This document shows positions 11,140-20,694 of a stretch of 64,000 nucleotides of DNA, in pieces. The stretch covers positions 1,178,001-1,242,000 of the forward strand of contig CM061248.1 in the NCBI GenBank assembly GCA_022605425.2, written 5' to 3'. This DNA comes from Hamiltosporidium tvaerminnensis. Taxonomy: Eukaryota; Microsporidia; Dubosqiidae. The position numbers were made by a program, and so were the translations under genes. The notes beneath the pieces are model-generated. The model saw only the letters and a list, made by a program, of their open reading frames with translations. It did not search any database and was not told the DNA's origin. Positions within the stretch are counted from its first letter, which is position 1; the number at the start of each line of letters is the position of its first letter.

Positions 11140-11350
11140 TTTAAAAATATCGTAAGATTAATAAATTTAAAATAATTGCAAGATTAATAACAAATAAAGA
11201 ATAGTAAGACTTATAAAAGAAATTTAAAATCATTGTAAGATTAATAAAAGATAAAGCAGTAAGACTTATAAAAGAAATTGAAAAATAATTGTAAGATTAA
11301 TAAAAAATAAAGCAGTAAGACTTATAAAAAAAAATTTAAAATAGAAATAT
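11140..11350. repeat. Imperfect tandem repeat between convergent genes
   Basis: Three to four imperfect units of about 60 bp, each with TTGTAAGATTAATAAA followed by AGTAAGACTTATAAAAGAAA. They lie in the 3' intergenic space between the CAP gene and the minus-strand gene that ends at 11488. Function unknown. Confidence 0.75.
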
Positions 11351-11487
11351 TTAAATCAAAGAAATAAGAATATTGTAGCAAAAATAAAGAAATAAATAAA
11401 AATTATAACAAAAATACTTAAATTATCATACATCTATCTCATATTATAAATTGTATACCCCCTGGTCTTCTATATCTATATATCCTT

Positions 11488-12684
11488 CTACATTCTTTTA
11501 TATCCATAATCTATACATCCATTAGGACTTTTATTAATATAACCAGGACTCTTGGTTTCTTGTTTCTTTCTATTTTTAAGAAACTCATAAATTTCGGTGG
11601 GTGACCTTAATTTTTCAAGTGACGGATCAATTTGAGAAATAGCTACTGTATGTGAAAGATGTACAATGGGTACTTTCTTAGGTACAGGATAACTAAAAGA
11701 ACTTTTAGAACGTGCATGTTTAAGAATTTCAAACATAGAAACCATTTTTTTAAACACATTCTGTGGTTTATCTTCTTTTTTAACACAAACCTCTTCACAG
11801 GTTTTTTGTACAAAAAAACTTTGAATAAAAGAATTCGAATGACTTCTATTGATAAATTTTTTATGTAAATTTTTATTACCTAAAAAAAATAATAAAATGG
11901 AATCAGAAATACATTTTGTACTTCTTTTTTGTTCCTGCCATACTTGTTTTATAAATTTTGATTTCTCCTCAATTAAAAATAAAAATTTAGAATTAAATTT
12001 CTGTTTTTCATAAGAAATACCACTATTTTTACACATTTTTTTATCATTAAAATTTTCTACTCCATAAGAAATACCATTATTTACAAATATTTTTTCATCT
12101 TTAAAATTTTCCATTCCATCAGAAATACAATTATTTTTACACATTTTTTTATCTTTAAAATATCCATTTTTACTAATTTTATATCTTTTACTTTCATTTT
12201 CTTTAAAAATAATTTCTTTTTTATTTTCTACTTTTTCATAAAAATATTCTAAATTTAAATTTTTATTTTTTCTTAAATTTTCTATTTTTTTTAATATTTT
12301 AAATCTTTCTAACTCTTCATATGAAATAATCCATTCAAACGTAAAAACAACTTTTTTACTATTTTTTAATATGAAATATAAAGGAAGATTTCGAATACTA
12401 TTATAATATTTAAGGGTGTTACTTACCTTACTATAATATCTATTATAAAGGGTGTTATTACTACTAATAGGAATATTTCTTATTAAAGAAATTTCACTAA
12501 AAATATTTTCATTTTCAAAATCTAAAAGTGGTCGATATATACCTTTATATCGGTGATATTCTAATATTTCTTGTCCTATCTTTTTAGAAAAAGAAGAAAG
12601 TGCATACGAAGCATCTGTAATTGAAAAGTCTTGGTTCTGTTCTATAACACTTAAATTTTGGTCATTGTCTTTATTTTCCTCCAT
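11488..12684 (-). CDS. Hypothetical protein with internal 18-residue repeats
   Basis: 398 residues, intact, mostly polar and Lys/Asn-rich, with no signal peptide or membrane segment. Residues about 180-235 contain three copies of an 18-residue unit beginning DKKMCKNNCIS / DEKIFVNNGIS / DKKMCKNSGIS. The N-terminal ~130 residues and the C-terminal part (VPIVHLSHTVAISQIDPSL...PTEIYEFLKNRKKQ) look more globular, so conserved function probably lies there. I do not recognise the family. No CCC signal is visible upstream of the ATG at 12684. Its 3' end faces the CAP gene. Confidence 0.65.
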   Translation of the reverse strand: MEENKDNDQNLSVIEQNQDFSITDASYALSSFSKKIGQEILEYHRYKGIYRPLLDFENENIFSEISLIRNIPISSNNTLYNRYYSKVSNTLKYYNSIRNLPLYFILKNSKKVVFTFEWIISYEELERFKILKKIENLRKNKNLNLEYFYEKVENKKEIIFKENESKRYKISKNGYFKDKKMCKNNCISDGMENFKDEKIFVNNGISYGVENFNDKKMCKNSGISYEKQKFNSKFLFLIEEKSKFIKQVWQEQKRSTKCISDSILLFFLGNKNLHKKFINRSHSNSFIQSFFVQKTCEEVCVKKEDKPQNVFKKMVSMFEILKHARSKSSFSYPVPKKVPIVHLSHTVAISQIDPSLEKLRSPTEIYEFLKNRKKQETKSPGYINKSPNGCIDYGYKRM

Positions 12685-12899
12685 CTATTTTTTTTAGCAA
12701 TGCAAAATTTTTTTTAATTTTTTTATTAAATATGGGATGTTAAAATACATCGAAAATAAAAATAGAAAATTAAAAGAAAAGAAGGGGATGGAACTGAACC
12801 GTTGGTAAATAAAATATTGGTGGAAAGGAAAGGTGTAAAGGAGAGAAGTAAAGGAGAAGGAAGTGTAAAGGAGAGAGAGGGTGTTATTGCTGAGTATTA
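12685..12899. other. Intergenic spacer with GGAGA-rich tract
   Basis: Purine-rich stretch (AAAGGAGAGAAGTAAAGG and similar) at about 12830-12880 leading into the minisatellite. No gene seen. Confidence 0.4.
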
Positions 12900-13520
12900 T
12901 TAAAGGGTGTTAATTAAATAGTATTATAATACTAATACTAAAGGGGTGTTAATTATATTACTTCAATTACTATTACTAAAGGGGTGTTAATTAAAATGTA
13001 TTATAATACTAATACTAAAGGGGTGTTAATTATATTACTTCAATTACTATTACTAAAGGGGTGTTAATTAAAATGTATTATAATACTAATACTAAAGGGG
13101 TGTTAATTATATTACTTCAATTACTACTACTAAAGGGGTGTTATTCATATATATAATCTAGTAATACTAAAGGGGTGTTATATATACTACTAAAATAGTA
13201 AGACTAAAGGGGTGTTATTCATATATATAATCTAGTATTACTAAAGGTGTGTTATATATACTACTAAAATAGTATTACTAAAGGGGTGTTATTCATATAT
13301 ATAATCTAGTATTACTAAAGGGGTGTTAATTATATTACTTCAATTACTACTACTAAAGGGGTGTTATTCATATATATAATCTATTATTACGAAAGGTGTG
13401 TTATATATATTACTTCAATTACTACTACTAAAGGGGTGTTATTCATATATATAATCCAGTATTACTAAAGGGGTGTTATATATACTACTAAAATAGTATT
13501 ACTAAAGGGGTGCCATATAC
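12900..13520. repeat. Minisatellite of ~17 units with ACTAAAGGGGTGTTA core
   Basis: About 17 units of 33-40 bp. Each carries the core ACTAAAGGGGTGTTA followed by one of three AT-rich fillers (ATTATATTACTTCAATTACT; ATTAAAATGTATTATAATACT; TTCATATATATAATCTAGTA). The fillers alternate in a higher-order pattern. No coding potential. The same GGGTGTTA word appears upstream of the next gene and inside the UBA1 gene at 40.8-45.1 kb. Confidence 0.9.
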
Positions 13521-13908
13521 TAGTCTATTTAAATAGCTTTAATCTACTTTAATTTCTTCTCAAACCAACACCTTTACACCTATAAGTATAATAACACTGT
13601 AAAGTAGTACATGTGTTATATATAAGCAACTATCAATCCAGTTATATCTCATGGAATTCAATTCTCAATATCTTAATATTTGCTTCTTAATATTTTCTTT
13701 TATTTTACAGCTCATGGGCCAAATATAGATATAACTAATTAAATTGATATAAAGATAGAAAAGATAAGAATAATAAAGGTAGATATTAGTAGTCTTATGA
13801 ATAACACCTTATATTATACAATCCTTATAATAACACCCTATAATTACTATTACACCAACAAAGTCATATCTTATAAATAACACCCAAATATACTACCCCT
13901 ATCTTACA
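13521..13908. other. Upstream region of the E2-like gene, with AACACC motifs
   Basis: AT-rich, with AACACC-containing words at about 13805-13892, the reverse complement of the minisatellite core. TACCCCTATC about 13 bases before the ATG at 13909 matches the microsporidian CCC-type start signal. Confidence 0.5.
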
Positions 13909-14484
13909 ATGTCATCGGTCCAAAACAAACTAGAATTTCTAGAAGTTTTAAACCATACAAAGTCAGATCTACAGGGTGTTTATATTTATCCCCTTTCTAA
14001 AAAAATATTCCGTTGTTATATTTTTATACGTACTGGTATATTTCATGGTAATGGATATTGTTTTACTATTACTAAGTCTAACACAGAGTGGATATTAGGA
14101 GGATCATCTGTCATAGAACAGATCAAGGAGTATATTAAGGATGGTGATGTAGGTGAGAGTAGTAAGGATGAGAGTAGTGTAAATGGGGGACATACAACTT
14201 ATAGTGATAATACCCTTATCTCTACTTTTACTACCTCCAATACACCTCCTACTATCAATGCTAATAACCCTTCTATTCTAAATTTTCCTACTTCTCTTAC
14301 TCTATACACTCTCCTATTAAAAATACGTTCTATATTATATGTTACTACTCCTCTTAGTCCTATAATTACTTCGATTCCATCAGAAAACTTTAGAAAAGCT
14401 ATTTTATCAAAATTAAATAGTTTTATAGAAAATAAGAGTAAGTCATGTCTTAAATATTATGTAAGAAATGAAATAAATAAATAA
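13909..14484 (+). CDS. Putative E2-like (UEV/AKTIP-like) ubiquitin-conjugating-fold protein
   Basis: 191 residues. Residues about 22-56 (GVYIYPLSKKIFRCYIFIRTG, then IFHGNGYCFTI) follow the pattern of the first beta-meander of an E2 fold. They are most like AKTIP/FTS-type variants, where a G-V-[YF]-[VI] strand is followed by W/C-x-x-x-I-F-[IV]-R-x-G and an F-x-F-x-I strand. Residues about 125-175 (YTLLLKIRSILYVTTPLSP, then a helix with FRKAILSKLNSFI) resemble the C-terminal helices of the same family. Between them is an S/T/N-rich, poorly conserved insert, and no HPN motif or catalytic Cys context is seen, so it would be an inactive variant. The assignment rests on pattern similarity only. A CCC motif just upstream supports the start. 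Confidence 0.45.
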   Translation: MSSVQNKLEFLEVLNHTKSDLQGVYIYPLSKKIFRCYIFIRTGIFHGNGYCFTITKSNTEWILGGSSVIEQIKEYIKDGDVGESSKDESSVNGGHTTYSDNTLISTFTTSNTPPTINANNPSILNFPTSLTLYTLLLKIRSILYVTTPLSPIITSIPSENFRKAILSKLNSFIENKSKSCLKYYVRNEINK

Positions 14485-14608
14485 TTTGGTTATAGAATAT
14501 ATTTAATAAATTTCTGGTTTAAAACCACTTCCACGCTTTTATATTTTTCTTCTACCTCTTGTAGTTTTGTACAAAAGTATATTTATAGGTAATATTTAAA
14601 ATTATTTA

Positions 14609-15309
14609 TGGTGGAGGGAGGATAACCCCAATAAAAACTTGCTACTTGGTAGTTAAGTTGAAGTATAAAATCATTGTTTGGATTTTAAATGGTATAAAAC
14701 CACACTACATTTTCGGTTATTCCATTGGTGTTGCTATGAGGAGGGGAAGATCTATTAAATGGCGAAACCTTTTCTGCAAATTTATTTCCAGTTTTTTATG
14801 TATCTAGATGGAAGACTGCAAGCGAACTTGCTGGTAATCGCCATGGAAACTCAAGGGAAAATAGCTTTGTACCTCCGGGTTAGAATACTTGGCGCCCTGG
14901 GATCTAAAAATAAAACTTTAAAAGCCGGGAAAACCAAGATGCAGATTATACCTGTTGATATGACGTTGCCTGTTTGAGTGAACTCCGTACAAGTTGCCTA
15001 AATATATATTAACAAGAAGCGTATTAGTTTTAGAAGGTGTAGAGTTGTGGGAACGCTGCATAGTCTCAAGAAAGCTTGGTGTAGGCTTCGGCATCACATA
15101 CCACGCAACGAACATTAACAAACACCGGGCAACTTCCTCGCCTATTAAATAGGTTCTATACACCTCTTAGATGAAAATCTTTGAGGCCTAGGTATCGCAA
15201 ATAGGCATTTATAGGTATTGGGGTAGCTGTTATTTATGTTAAATCTAGAACTACGTTAATGTCGTGCAAACAAGTATATCACTTACCACTGTTTTAAAAA
15301 GAGGTGAGA
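14609..15309 (+). repeat. 0.73-kb structured repeat, copy A
   Basis: Begins TGGTGGAGGGAGGATAACC and ends near TTTTAAAAAGAGGTGAG. It aligns along its whole length with copies B (17368) and C (56549) but is the more diverged. Shared landmarks are AAAAGCCGGGA(G/A)A, a GGCTTCGG hairpin region, CGGGCAACT(T/G)CCTCGCCTATTA and TTTATGTTAAA(T/C)CTAGAACT. The short reading frames inside are not conserved between copies, so it is non-coding. Confidence 0.85.
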
Positions 15310-15311
15310 TT

Positions 15312-15574
15312 TTTGGTAGTAGTTATATTTTTAGTATTCTATTTAATCTTAACATATTTAATCCTACACTTATCCTTTTTATTATACATTTTTATATTTT
15401 AATTTTTTTGCTATATTATCTTTATTAATTGCCTATTATTTCTATATCAAGAGAATAATATATTGGAGATTAATTATTAGTTAATTATACTATTTATCGT
15501 TATGTTATTCGTTTATATGTAGGGATAGATGTACTATAATTTCTTTTAATACAGATATTGATATTGATGGACTA
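15312..15574. other. AT-rich spacer
   Basis: Nothing recognised between repeat copy A and the left end of the TIR transposon. Confidence 0.4.
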
Positions 15575-15579
15575 TTTAA
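15575..15579. repeat. Target-site duplication TTTAA, left
   Basis: TTTAA directly before the TGTCAC terminus; the matching copy follows the right terminus at 19727-19731. Confidence 0.8.
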
Positions 15580-15899
15580 TGTCACGGGCCAATAAGCCCC
15601 CCATGTCCAATAGAACCCCCTTTATTCTCTACTGATTTATAGAACCCCCGTTATTTCTTATGATTTATAGAACCCCCGTTATTTTCATATATTTTACCTA
15701 AGGGCCAAATATTTTAAAAATAGAAGTTATTTATCTCTAAATTTAATAGGGGGTCTCTTTAAAAATTGCTTATATAGTTTTTAACTTGAATTTCGCGCCA
15801 AAAAAAATATTTCAAGTTTTGCCAGAATTAAAATAAAAACTTTAATGATAATACTTAAATAATAAAAAATGCCTATAATAATTGCAAAGTAAACCAAAT

Positions 15900-17110
15900 T
15901 AAACACGTTTTATTACGTCTCCAAAAACTGTTCTGATGTCACCATCATTGTTTTTTTACTTCAATCATGTTGTTCATCAAAATACCGGCAACTGTAAAAA
16001 CCGAATTATCGTAAAAAGAGTCAAAAGGCGCTCTTTTGGTTTTAGTATTCCTATCGAACTCATTTTTTTTTATCAAAACTTGATTTTTAATAGACAAATC
16101 TCTCTTGAGTTTATTTGAATTGTTGCTTTCTATAATTATTTCTCTATAGTTTTTAAAATGCTTAGCCCCATCCGAACGAATCTTACATTCGATTTCAAGA
16201 CCATCAGCTATTATAGTGGTTGTGGTGGTTACTGTTTCAGTAACTTATTCATGTATAACCGAGGCAATTTCTAGGCTTCATTTTGTTTTTCCTGCATTTT
16301 ATTCGGCTAAAACCATATCAGGATCTATATCAATAGCAGGCATCATCGTACTGGCTTCGTTTTCAACTATTATGATTCCAGAAATTGTATTGTTAAAACC
16401 TGGCTTTCCGAAAAAAGCATAAATAGAGATTTGTTTGTTGCACTATTTATTGTTCTTTTATATGAATAAACAACATTTTTACGATATTCAATCAATTTTC
16501 TTACACTTGTTTCATGCAATTTCTTCGCTAGCCATCTTTTTATGGTTTGATTTACACGTCCCGGTTGACCTTGCGCTCTTGGATTGCGTGGTCTTCCATG
16601 TAAATTTTGATGTTAATATTTGTTAAAAAGGCATCAAGTAGTGCATTTTTAAACTCTTGACCGTTATCGGATTGTATTTCCACCGACACACCGAAGTTGT
16701 CAAAAAAAATTTACTGCATCTCTTACTAATTCCGAGGTTTTATTAATCAGCTTAAAGCTCCACAGATATTTTATGTATGTGTCAATTTCATTACGAATCC
16801 GGATATATTGATCATTTTGATCACTGTATCCCTTGAGATCTACATAATCCTCCATAAAGTATCATATTTTTTGGTAAAATGATTTATATATATTGCCCTG
16901 AATTGTTTTCAGAAAATTGAATCGAATAAATGTTTCACGGTCTTTAACATACTTTTTTATGTATTCCTTGGGAATTCCATAGTATTTATGTGCAATCAAA
17001 CCATCATTTTATTTACTCCGACGTGTGCAACAGCATGCTCTGTTTGAATAATTTGTTTATTCAAGGCAGTTTCAAATCCAAAAACGGCTCTTATTGGATG
17101 ATCGCGTCTT
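15900..17110 (-). pseudogene. Integrase (rve/DDE) pseudogene of the TIR transposon
   Basis: Read on the minus strand with several frameshifts. From about 17045 down: H..H.GVNKMM, then YYGIPKEYIKKYVKD(R)ET(F), an H2C2 zinc-binding domain whose two Cys are lost. Next comes VEIQSDNGQEFKNALLDAFL (about 16700-16630), the integrase DNG.EF block with the second catalytic Asp. Then GRPRNPRAQGQ..R.NQTIKRWLAKKL (about 16590-16510) gives the third acidic region, with the E decayed. Last is INSATNKSLFMLF (about 16430). It would have cut and joined the TGTCAC ends. The frames on the plus strand here are shadows. Confidence 0.75.
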
Positions 17111-17367
17111 TTAAAGCAAATATCATCTCCGAGCAAAGTAAAATGTTCTGCCTCCTGCCTCCTGCCTCAACAACCACTTTTCTTTTTGAAATACTTAAAA
17201 AAAACAAAAAATAGGCAACCATTATTCAAATGTATATACAATTTTATGTTTTTTGGTATCTTTTCAAATCTTCAACGAAATTTTGCCTATAAAATACTAA
17301 CAAGTGCAAAAAACCGAAAAAGCAAAAAAAGAACCTAAACGAAAATATAAATTTTATTGGATATTTT

Positions 17368-19477
17368 TGGTGGAGAGAGGATAACCACATAAAAAACTTT
17401 CTGCTTGGCAATGAGTGTGTGAAACTGGTGTGAAGATCGATGTTTGTATTTTTGGTGGGAATACAACTACACTACATCTTCGGTTGTTCCATGGGATTTG
17501 TTATGAGGAATAGAGGTCTAAGAAATGGTGAAACTTTTTCTACGAATTTATTTGTAGTTTTTTATGTAACCCGATTACAGACTGCAGCTGAACATGTAGG
17601 TAATTGCCATGTAAAAGCATGGAAACATAGCCTTGCTCACTCGGGTTATAAGACTTAGTGCCTGGGATATATAAAAAACAAAACCATTAAAAGCCGGGAG
17701 AGCTAAGTAGCAGGTTAATCCTGTTGGTATGACATTGCACTGTTTAGGTGGACCCCATGTAAGTCTCTGAAATATATCTTAGCTAAAAGTTTATTGGGTT
17801 CAGAAAATGTAGAGTAAGTGGGAATGCTGCATAGTCTTGGGGGAGCCCAGGGGGGCTTCGGCCTTCGATCACACTCCATGCAACGGACATTAACGAACTC
17901 CGGGCAACTGCCTCGCCTATTAATTAGGTTCTACACACCTGGTAGATGAAAGGCTTTAGGACGTAGGTATCGCAGGGGTTACCGATGGAGTGTTGGGGTA
18001 GCAGTCATTTATGTTAAACCTAGAACTGCGTTAATGTCATGTAAAACAAATATAACACTTGCCACTATTTTAAAAAGATGTGATTAAATTAATAAAATTC
18101 TGGGTTAATAGATTTTCTCTCGTTTAACTAATTTCTTCCATCACTTTAACCACTTTATTCTCTTTTTCGACATCCGACTTATCATTAATGTCTATCGTCG
18201 GTTCCTCTGGTCTGGTTAGGTCATCTAAAATAAGGAGTAAAATATTTTTTGAATTTACTTGTTTAACACTATCTTCCTCGTTCTTCACTTCTTTTAAGGG
18301 GGGTGTTGGCTGTTTATGCATCTCAGCTCCTATAATAACACTTAATGACGCTCTCTCCCAGCTCTCTTCGGCACTTGGTCCTGACTCAATTCCTCTTCGT
18401 CGATCGAAGGAAATCATTTCGACTGTTTTCTTAATTACTATGGACTGAATGTATGCCTCTACATTTATGGGTATTTGTAATCTTTTAAGATAAGTCTTAT
18501 GGTATTTTGTCACAATACCGTCCCATGTTATCACATAAGGAATTATCTCTACACTACATTTGTAAATAAGACCCAGCTCATTTGCTAATAGGTCATACTT
18601 CCTAAGTTTCTCTGTTTCAACTATTTGAAGTGAGTCTTGGGAGGTGATTCCTACTTCAATGAGGGTAATCTTATTTCGTCTCTTGTCTAAAACGAATATA
18701 TCTGGCCTATTATTTCGAATTTTGACATCAGTTTTTATTCTGGTGTCCACTCTTATCTCTGCATACTCATTATCAAGAATTTCTTGAACTGAGTGGCTTC
18801 TGATTCGTTTTGAAGACTTGAATTTATATTTATTTAACAAGAGCAAATGTATACATCGTACCACTTCATTGTGTCGTCTAGTATAGTCATGACCAAGCAT
18901 TTTTTCACATCTCGTTGCTAAATGGTCTACTGTTTTTCTAGACGTGTTGCAGTGTTGACACACACCTTCTGCTCCCCAAAATACGTTTCTATCCTGGATA
19001 TAGCAGAACACTGCTTCATCACGCGGTCTTACACTTCCTTTCTTTAACCATCTTGAGGAGTCATTTACGCTTACTAGCTCGTTGTTTCTAGCATTATATA
19101 ACTTTGAATGTAGTTTTCGTTTTTCTATTTCGTTATATAAGTTAGCTAGTTGAGCTTCATCTAATTTATTTTTAGTGACCTCCTCTGCCATCCCGTATTT
19201 TACTTGTAAAAAGTCTTTTATTAATGCAAGATGGGTTTTATTATCATTCTCCACCTTAAGGATTGCTGCTCTTCTGGTCGATGTTTCTTTAGATTTTTCC
19301 AGACAATCCAAGAGTTGCAAAAGCATATGTTCGCTTTTGAACTCAACACTATGAAGACCTCTCCCAAGTTCTGTTCTGGGAGGGTACAGACGCTCTTTAC
19401 ATCCTAGGCGAAGATGTATCTTGTTATTTACTAAAACTGCACGTACTGCGTCAAAAGATGTGATACTTTTAAATAAA
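17368..19477 (+). repeat. 0.73-kb structured repeat, copy B, split by LINE copy 2
   Basis: Repeat sequence at 17368-18084 and its last 13 bases, ACTTTTAAATAAA, at 19465-19477. The two parts are separated by LINE copy 2 and its duplicated target. Flanks TTATTGGATATTTT (17354-17367) and TTACTGGATACTTT (19478-19491) are a 14-bp target-site duplication with two transitions. This fixes both ends and gives an original length of 730 bp. It lies inside the Ginger-like element. Confidence 0.85.
18085..19452 (-). mobile_element. 5'-truncated RLE LINE (copy 2) with 12-bp target-site duplication
   Basis: A 3' portion of the LINE family, ending ...TTAACCCAGAATTTTATTAATTTA at 18085. It is flanked by AAAAGATGTGAT at 18073-18084 and at 19453-19464. 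The sequence is almost identical to the same part of copy 4 (26.5-27.8 kb), so the insertion is young. The 5' truncation, typical of target-primed reverse transcription, falls at the RT thumb region (DAVRAVL). Confidence 0.9.
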
Positions 19478-19497
19478 TTACTGGATACTTTATTCAC
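18124..19497 (-). CDS. C-terminal part of LINE protein: zinc knuckle and restriction-like endonuclease
   Basis: 457-codon open frame. The first ~15 codons (MNKVSSNLFKSITSF) come from the flanking repeat B, not the LINE; LINE sequence starts at DAVRAVLVNNK. It contains the CCHC knuckle CQHCNTSRKTVDHLATRC and, after RSHSVQEIL, the RLE core KIRNNRPDIFVLD...KITLIEVGI (PD...E). This is the nuclease that nicks the target in R2/R4/NeSL-type elements. The RT domain is absent, so the product cannot retrotranspose by itself. It is open only because it is young. Confidence 0.8.
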   Translation of the reverse strand: MNKVSSNLFKSITSFDAVRAVLVNNKIHLRLGCKERLYPPRTELGRGLHSVEFKSEHMLLQLLDCLEKSKETSTRRAAILKVENDNKTHLALIKDFLQVKYGMAEEVTKNKLDEAQLANLYNEIEKRKLHSKLYNARNNELVSVNDSSRWLKKGSVRPRDEAVFCYIQDRNVFWGAEGVCQHCNTSRKTVDHLATRCEKMLGHDYTRRHNEVVRCIHLLLLNKYKFKSSKRIRSHSVQEILDNEYAEIRVDTRIKTDVKIRNNRPDIFVLDKRRNKITLIEVGITSQDSLQIVETEKLRKYDLLANELGLIYKCSVEIIPYVITWDGIVTKYHKTYLKRLQIPINVEAYIQSIVIKKTVEMISFDRRRGIESGPSAEESWERASLSVIIGAEMHKQPTPPLKEVKNEEDSVKQVNSKNILLLILDDLTRPEEPTIDINDKSDVEKENKVVKVMEEIS

Positions 19498-19726
19498 AAT
19501 TCACACATCTCATTTGTTTTCTAAAAGAAACGTTAAAAAAAGATGGATAAGAAATATTGGAAATGATACTAAAATAAGAAGGTTTATACGAATAAAGGGA
19601 ATAAATGGGTTATAAGGATATAGAAATTAAAAGGCTATATGAAAAAATAAAGGGTGTCATCAATTTTAAAAATGTATAGGAAATAACCGGTTCTATTGGA
19701 CATGGGGGGTTTATTGGCCTGTGACA

Positions 19727-19731
19727 TTTAA
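19727..19731. repeat. Target-site duplication TTTAA, right
   Basis: Follows the terminal GTGACA; partner of 15575-15579. Confidence 0.8.
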
Positions 19732-19754
19732 TAGTACTACTTTTCCTAACTAGT

Positions 19755-20005
19755 TAAGATTGTATATTCATTCTTCCTTGGCACTGCAGCCTTAAGAGCA
19801 TTGACTCCCTCGGTAATACCAACCACCGGATTTTCCAGTGAATTGTTTACATTTTCTGATTTTGTAACAAGAACGCTTTATAGGATGGGTTGTTAACTCT
19901 AAGACCAACCCAGAAGCGCAGTCTTTTTTGTCGCCTCTTACGAAAAGCAGAGAATAATTCATTCCAATTCTGCTCTCGGTATGTAGAAAAAAGATTGTGT
20001 ATGAG
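19755..20005 (-). mobile_element. 5' fragment of RTE-like retrotransposon
   Basis: Minus-strand sequence AGCAGAATTGGAATGAATTATTCTCTGCTTTTCGTAAGAGGCGAC, followed by GGGTTGGT...AACAACCCATCCT, matches the 5' end of the RTE-like element at 37430-40545. Only the untranslated leader is present. The 74-codon frame here is part of it and is not a gene. Confidence 0.7.
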
Positions 20006-20694
20006 AGCGTAAACAAGAATCCGAAAGTCTTTGTAAATGTATGTAAATTTTTATCTGTTTATAGTTTTTTCTTAGATTACTTTTTAAAATGATTATAAAA
20101 TTTTATTCATCTGGACAAATTTGTTGAAGAAAACAAAATTTTAAAAAACTTTAACGTTTTGTGATATAGAGAAAATTACTTATTATAAACTCGTAAAAAT
20201 GTCTAAAACATTAAAATTTTTATTTTTTATTGTAGTTATACTGATACTTATATGCCGTTTTTAATGGATTATATTGGTTTTTTATAATATTTTGGATTTA
20301 ATTGTTTTGCTATTTACGGATTTATATAATCTTAGAGTTCTTATAAGAATTAAGAATTTAAAATATGAACTAAGAATTTAGTATATAAACTAAGAATATG
20401 TTTGGAATGTGAATTGGAGCAAGAATAAGAATGAGAGTTGACAGTTTTGGGAAATAAAGTGTTTTAAAACACTATACTTATGGACAAATCGAAGCTGTAA
20501 AATTAATTGTGTAATAGTATATTACATACTCACAAATTCTCAACATTAAATCCTACATCTTAGATTTAAAGTGAAGTAAATGACTATCCAACAAAAAATC
20601 CTTTATATACAACTTGTTAATTAAAACTGTCAGATATTCTATTTTACGATCCATAGAAGTATAAATAAGACTACTCCACTAAAATAAATACTTT
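20006..20694. other. AT-rich spacer upstream of zinc-finger gene
   Basis: No gene or repeat recognised. No CCC motif immediately upstream of the ATG at 20695. Confidence 0.4.

Larger units (their letters stand above)
15580..19726 (-). mobile_element. Integrase-bearing TIR transposon (Ginger-like), interrupted by nested insertions
   Basis: The left end, TGTCACGGGCCAATAAGCCC..., and the inverted right end (19688-19726) match over about 38 bp with two differences. They are flanked by TTTAA on both sides. Subterminal ATAGAACCCCCGTTATT repeats lie at 15608-15685. Inside, on the minus strand, is a decayed rve-type integrase. TGT...ACA ends, a 4-5 bp duplication and a Gypsy-like integrase are features of Ginger transposons, so Ginger-like is the best label. 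The 5' part of the element is interrupted by the 0.73-kb repeat B, which in turn contains LINE copy 2. Removing both leaves roughly 2 kb of original element. Confidence 0.8.

Noticed and set aside
12900-13520. CRISPR-like array
   Set aside because: Spacers are not unique; three AT-rich fillers recur, and the genome is eukaryotic. It is a minisatellite.
15936-17214. Plus-strand frames in the 15.9-17.2 kb region
   Set aside because: They are antisense to the integrase pseudogene, whose motifs read on the minus strand.
17440-17658. Conserved ~72-codon ORF in repeat copy B, similar to the frame at 56269-56502 in copy C
   Set aside because: The two copies are very similar at DNA level anyway, the frame is broken in copies A and D, and indels between copies ignore codon phase.
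18073-18084. LINE site-specific for AAAAGATGTGAT
   Set aside because: Copies 4 and 6 have unrelated duplications, so site specificity is not supported.
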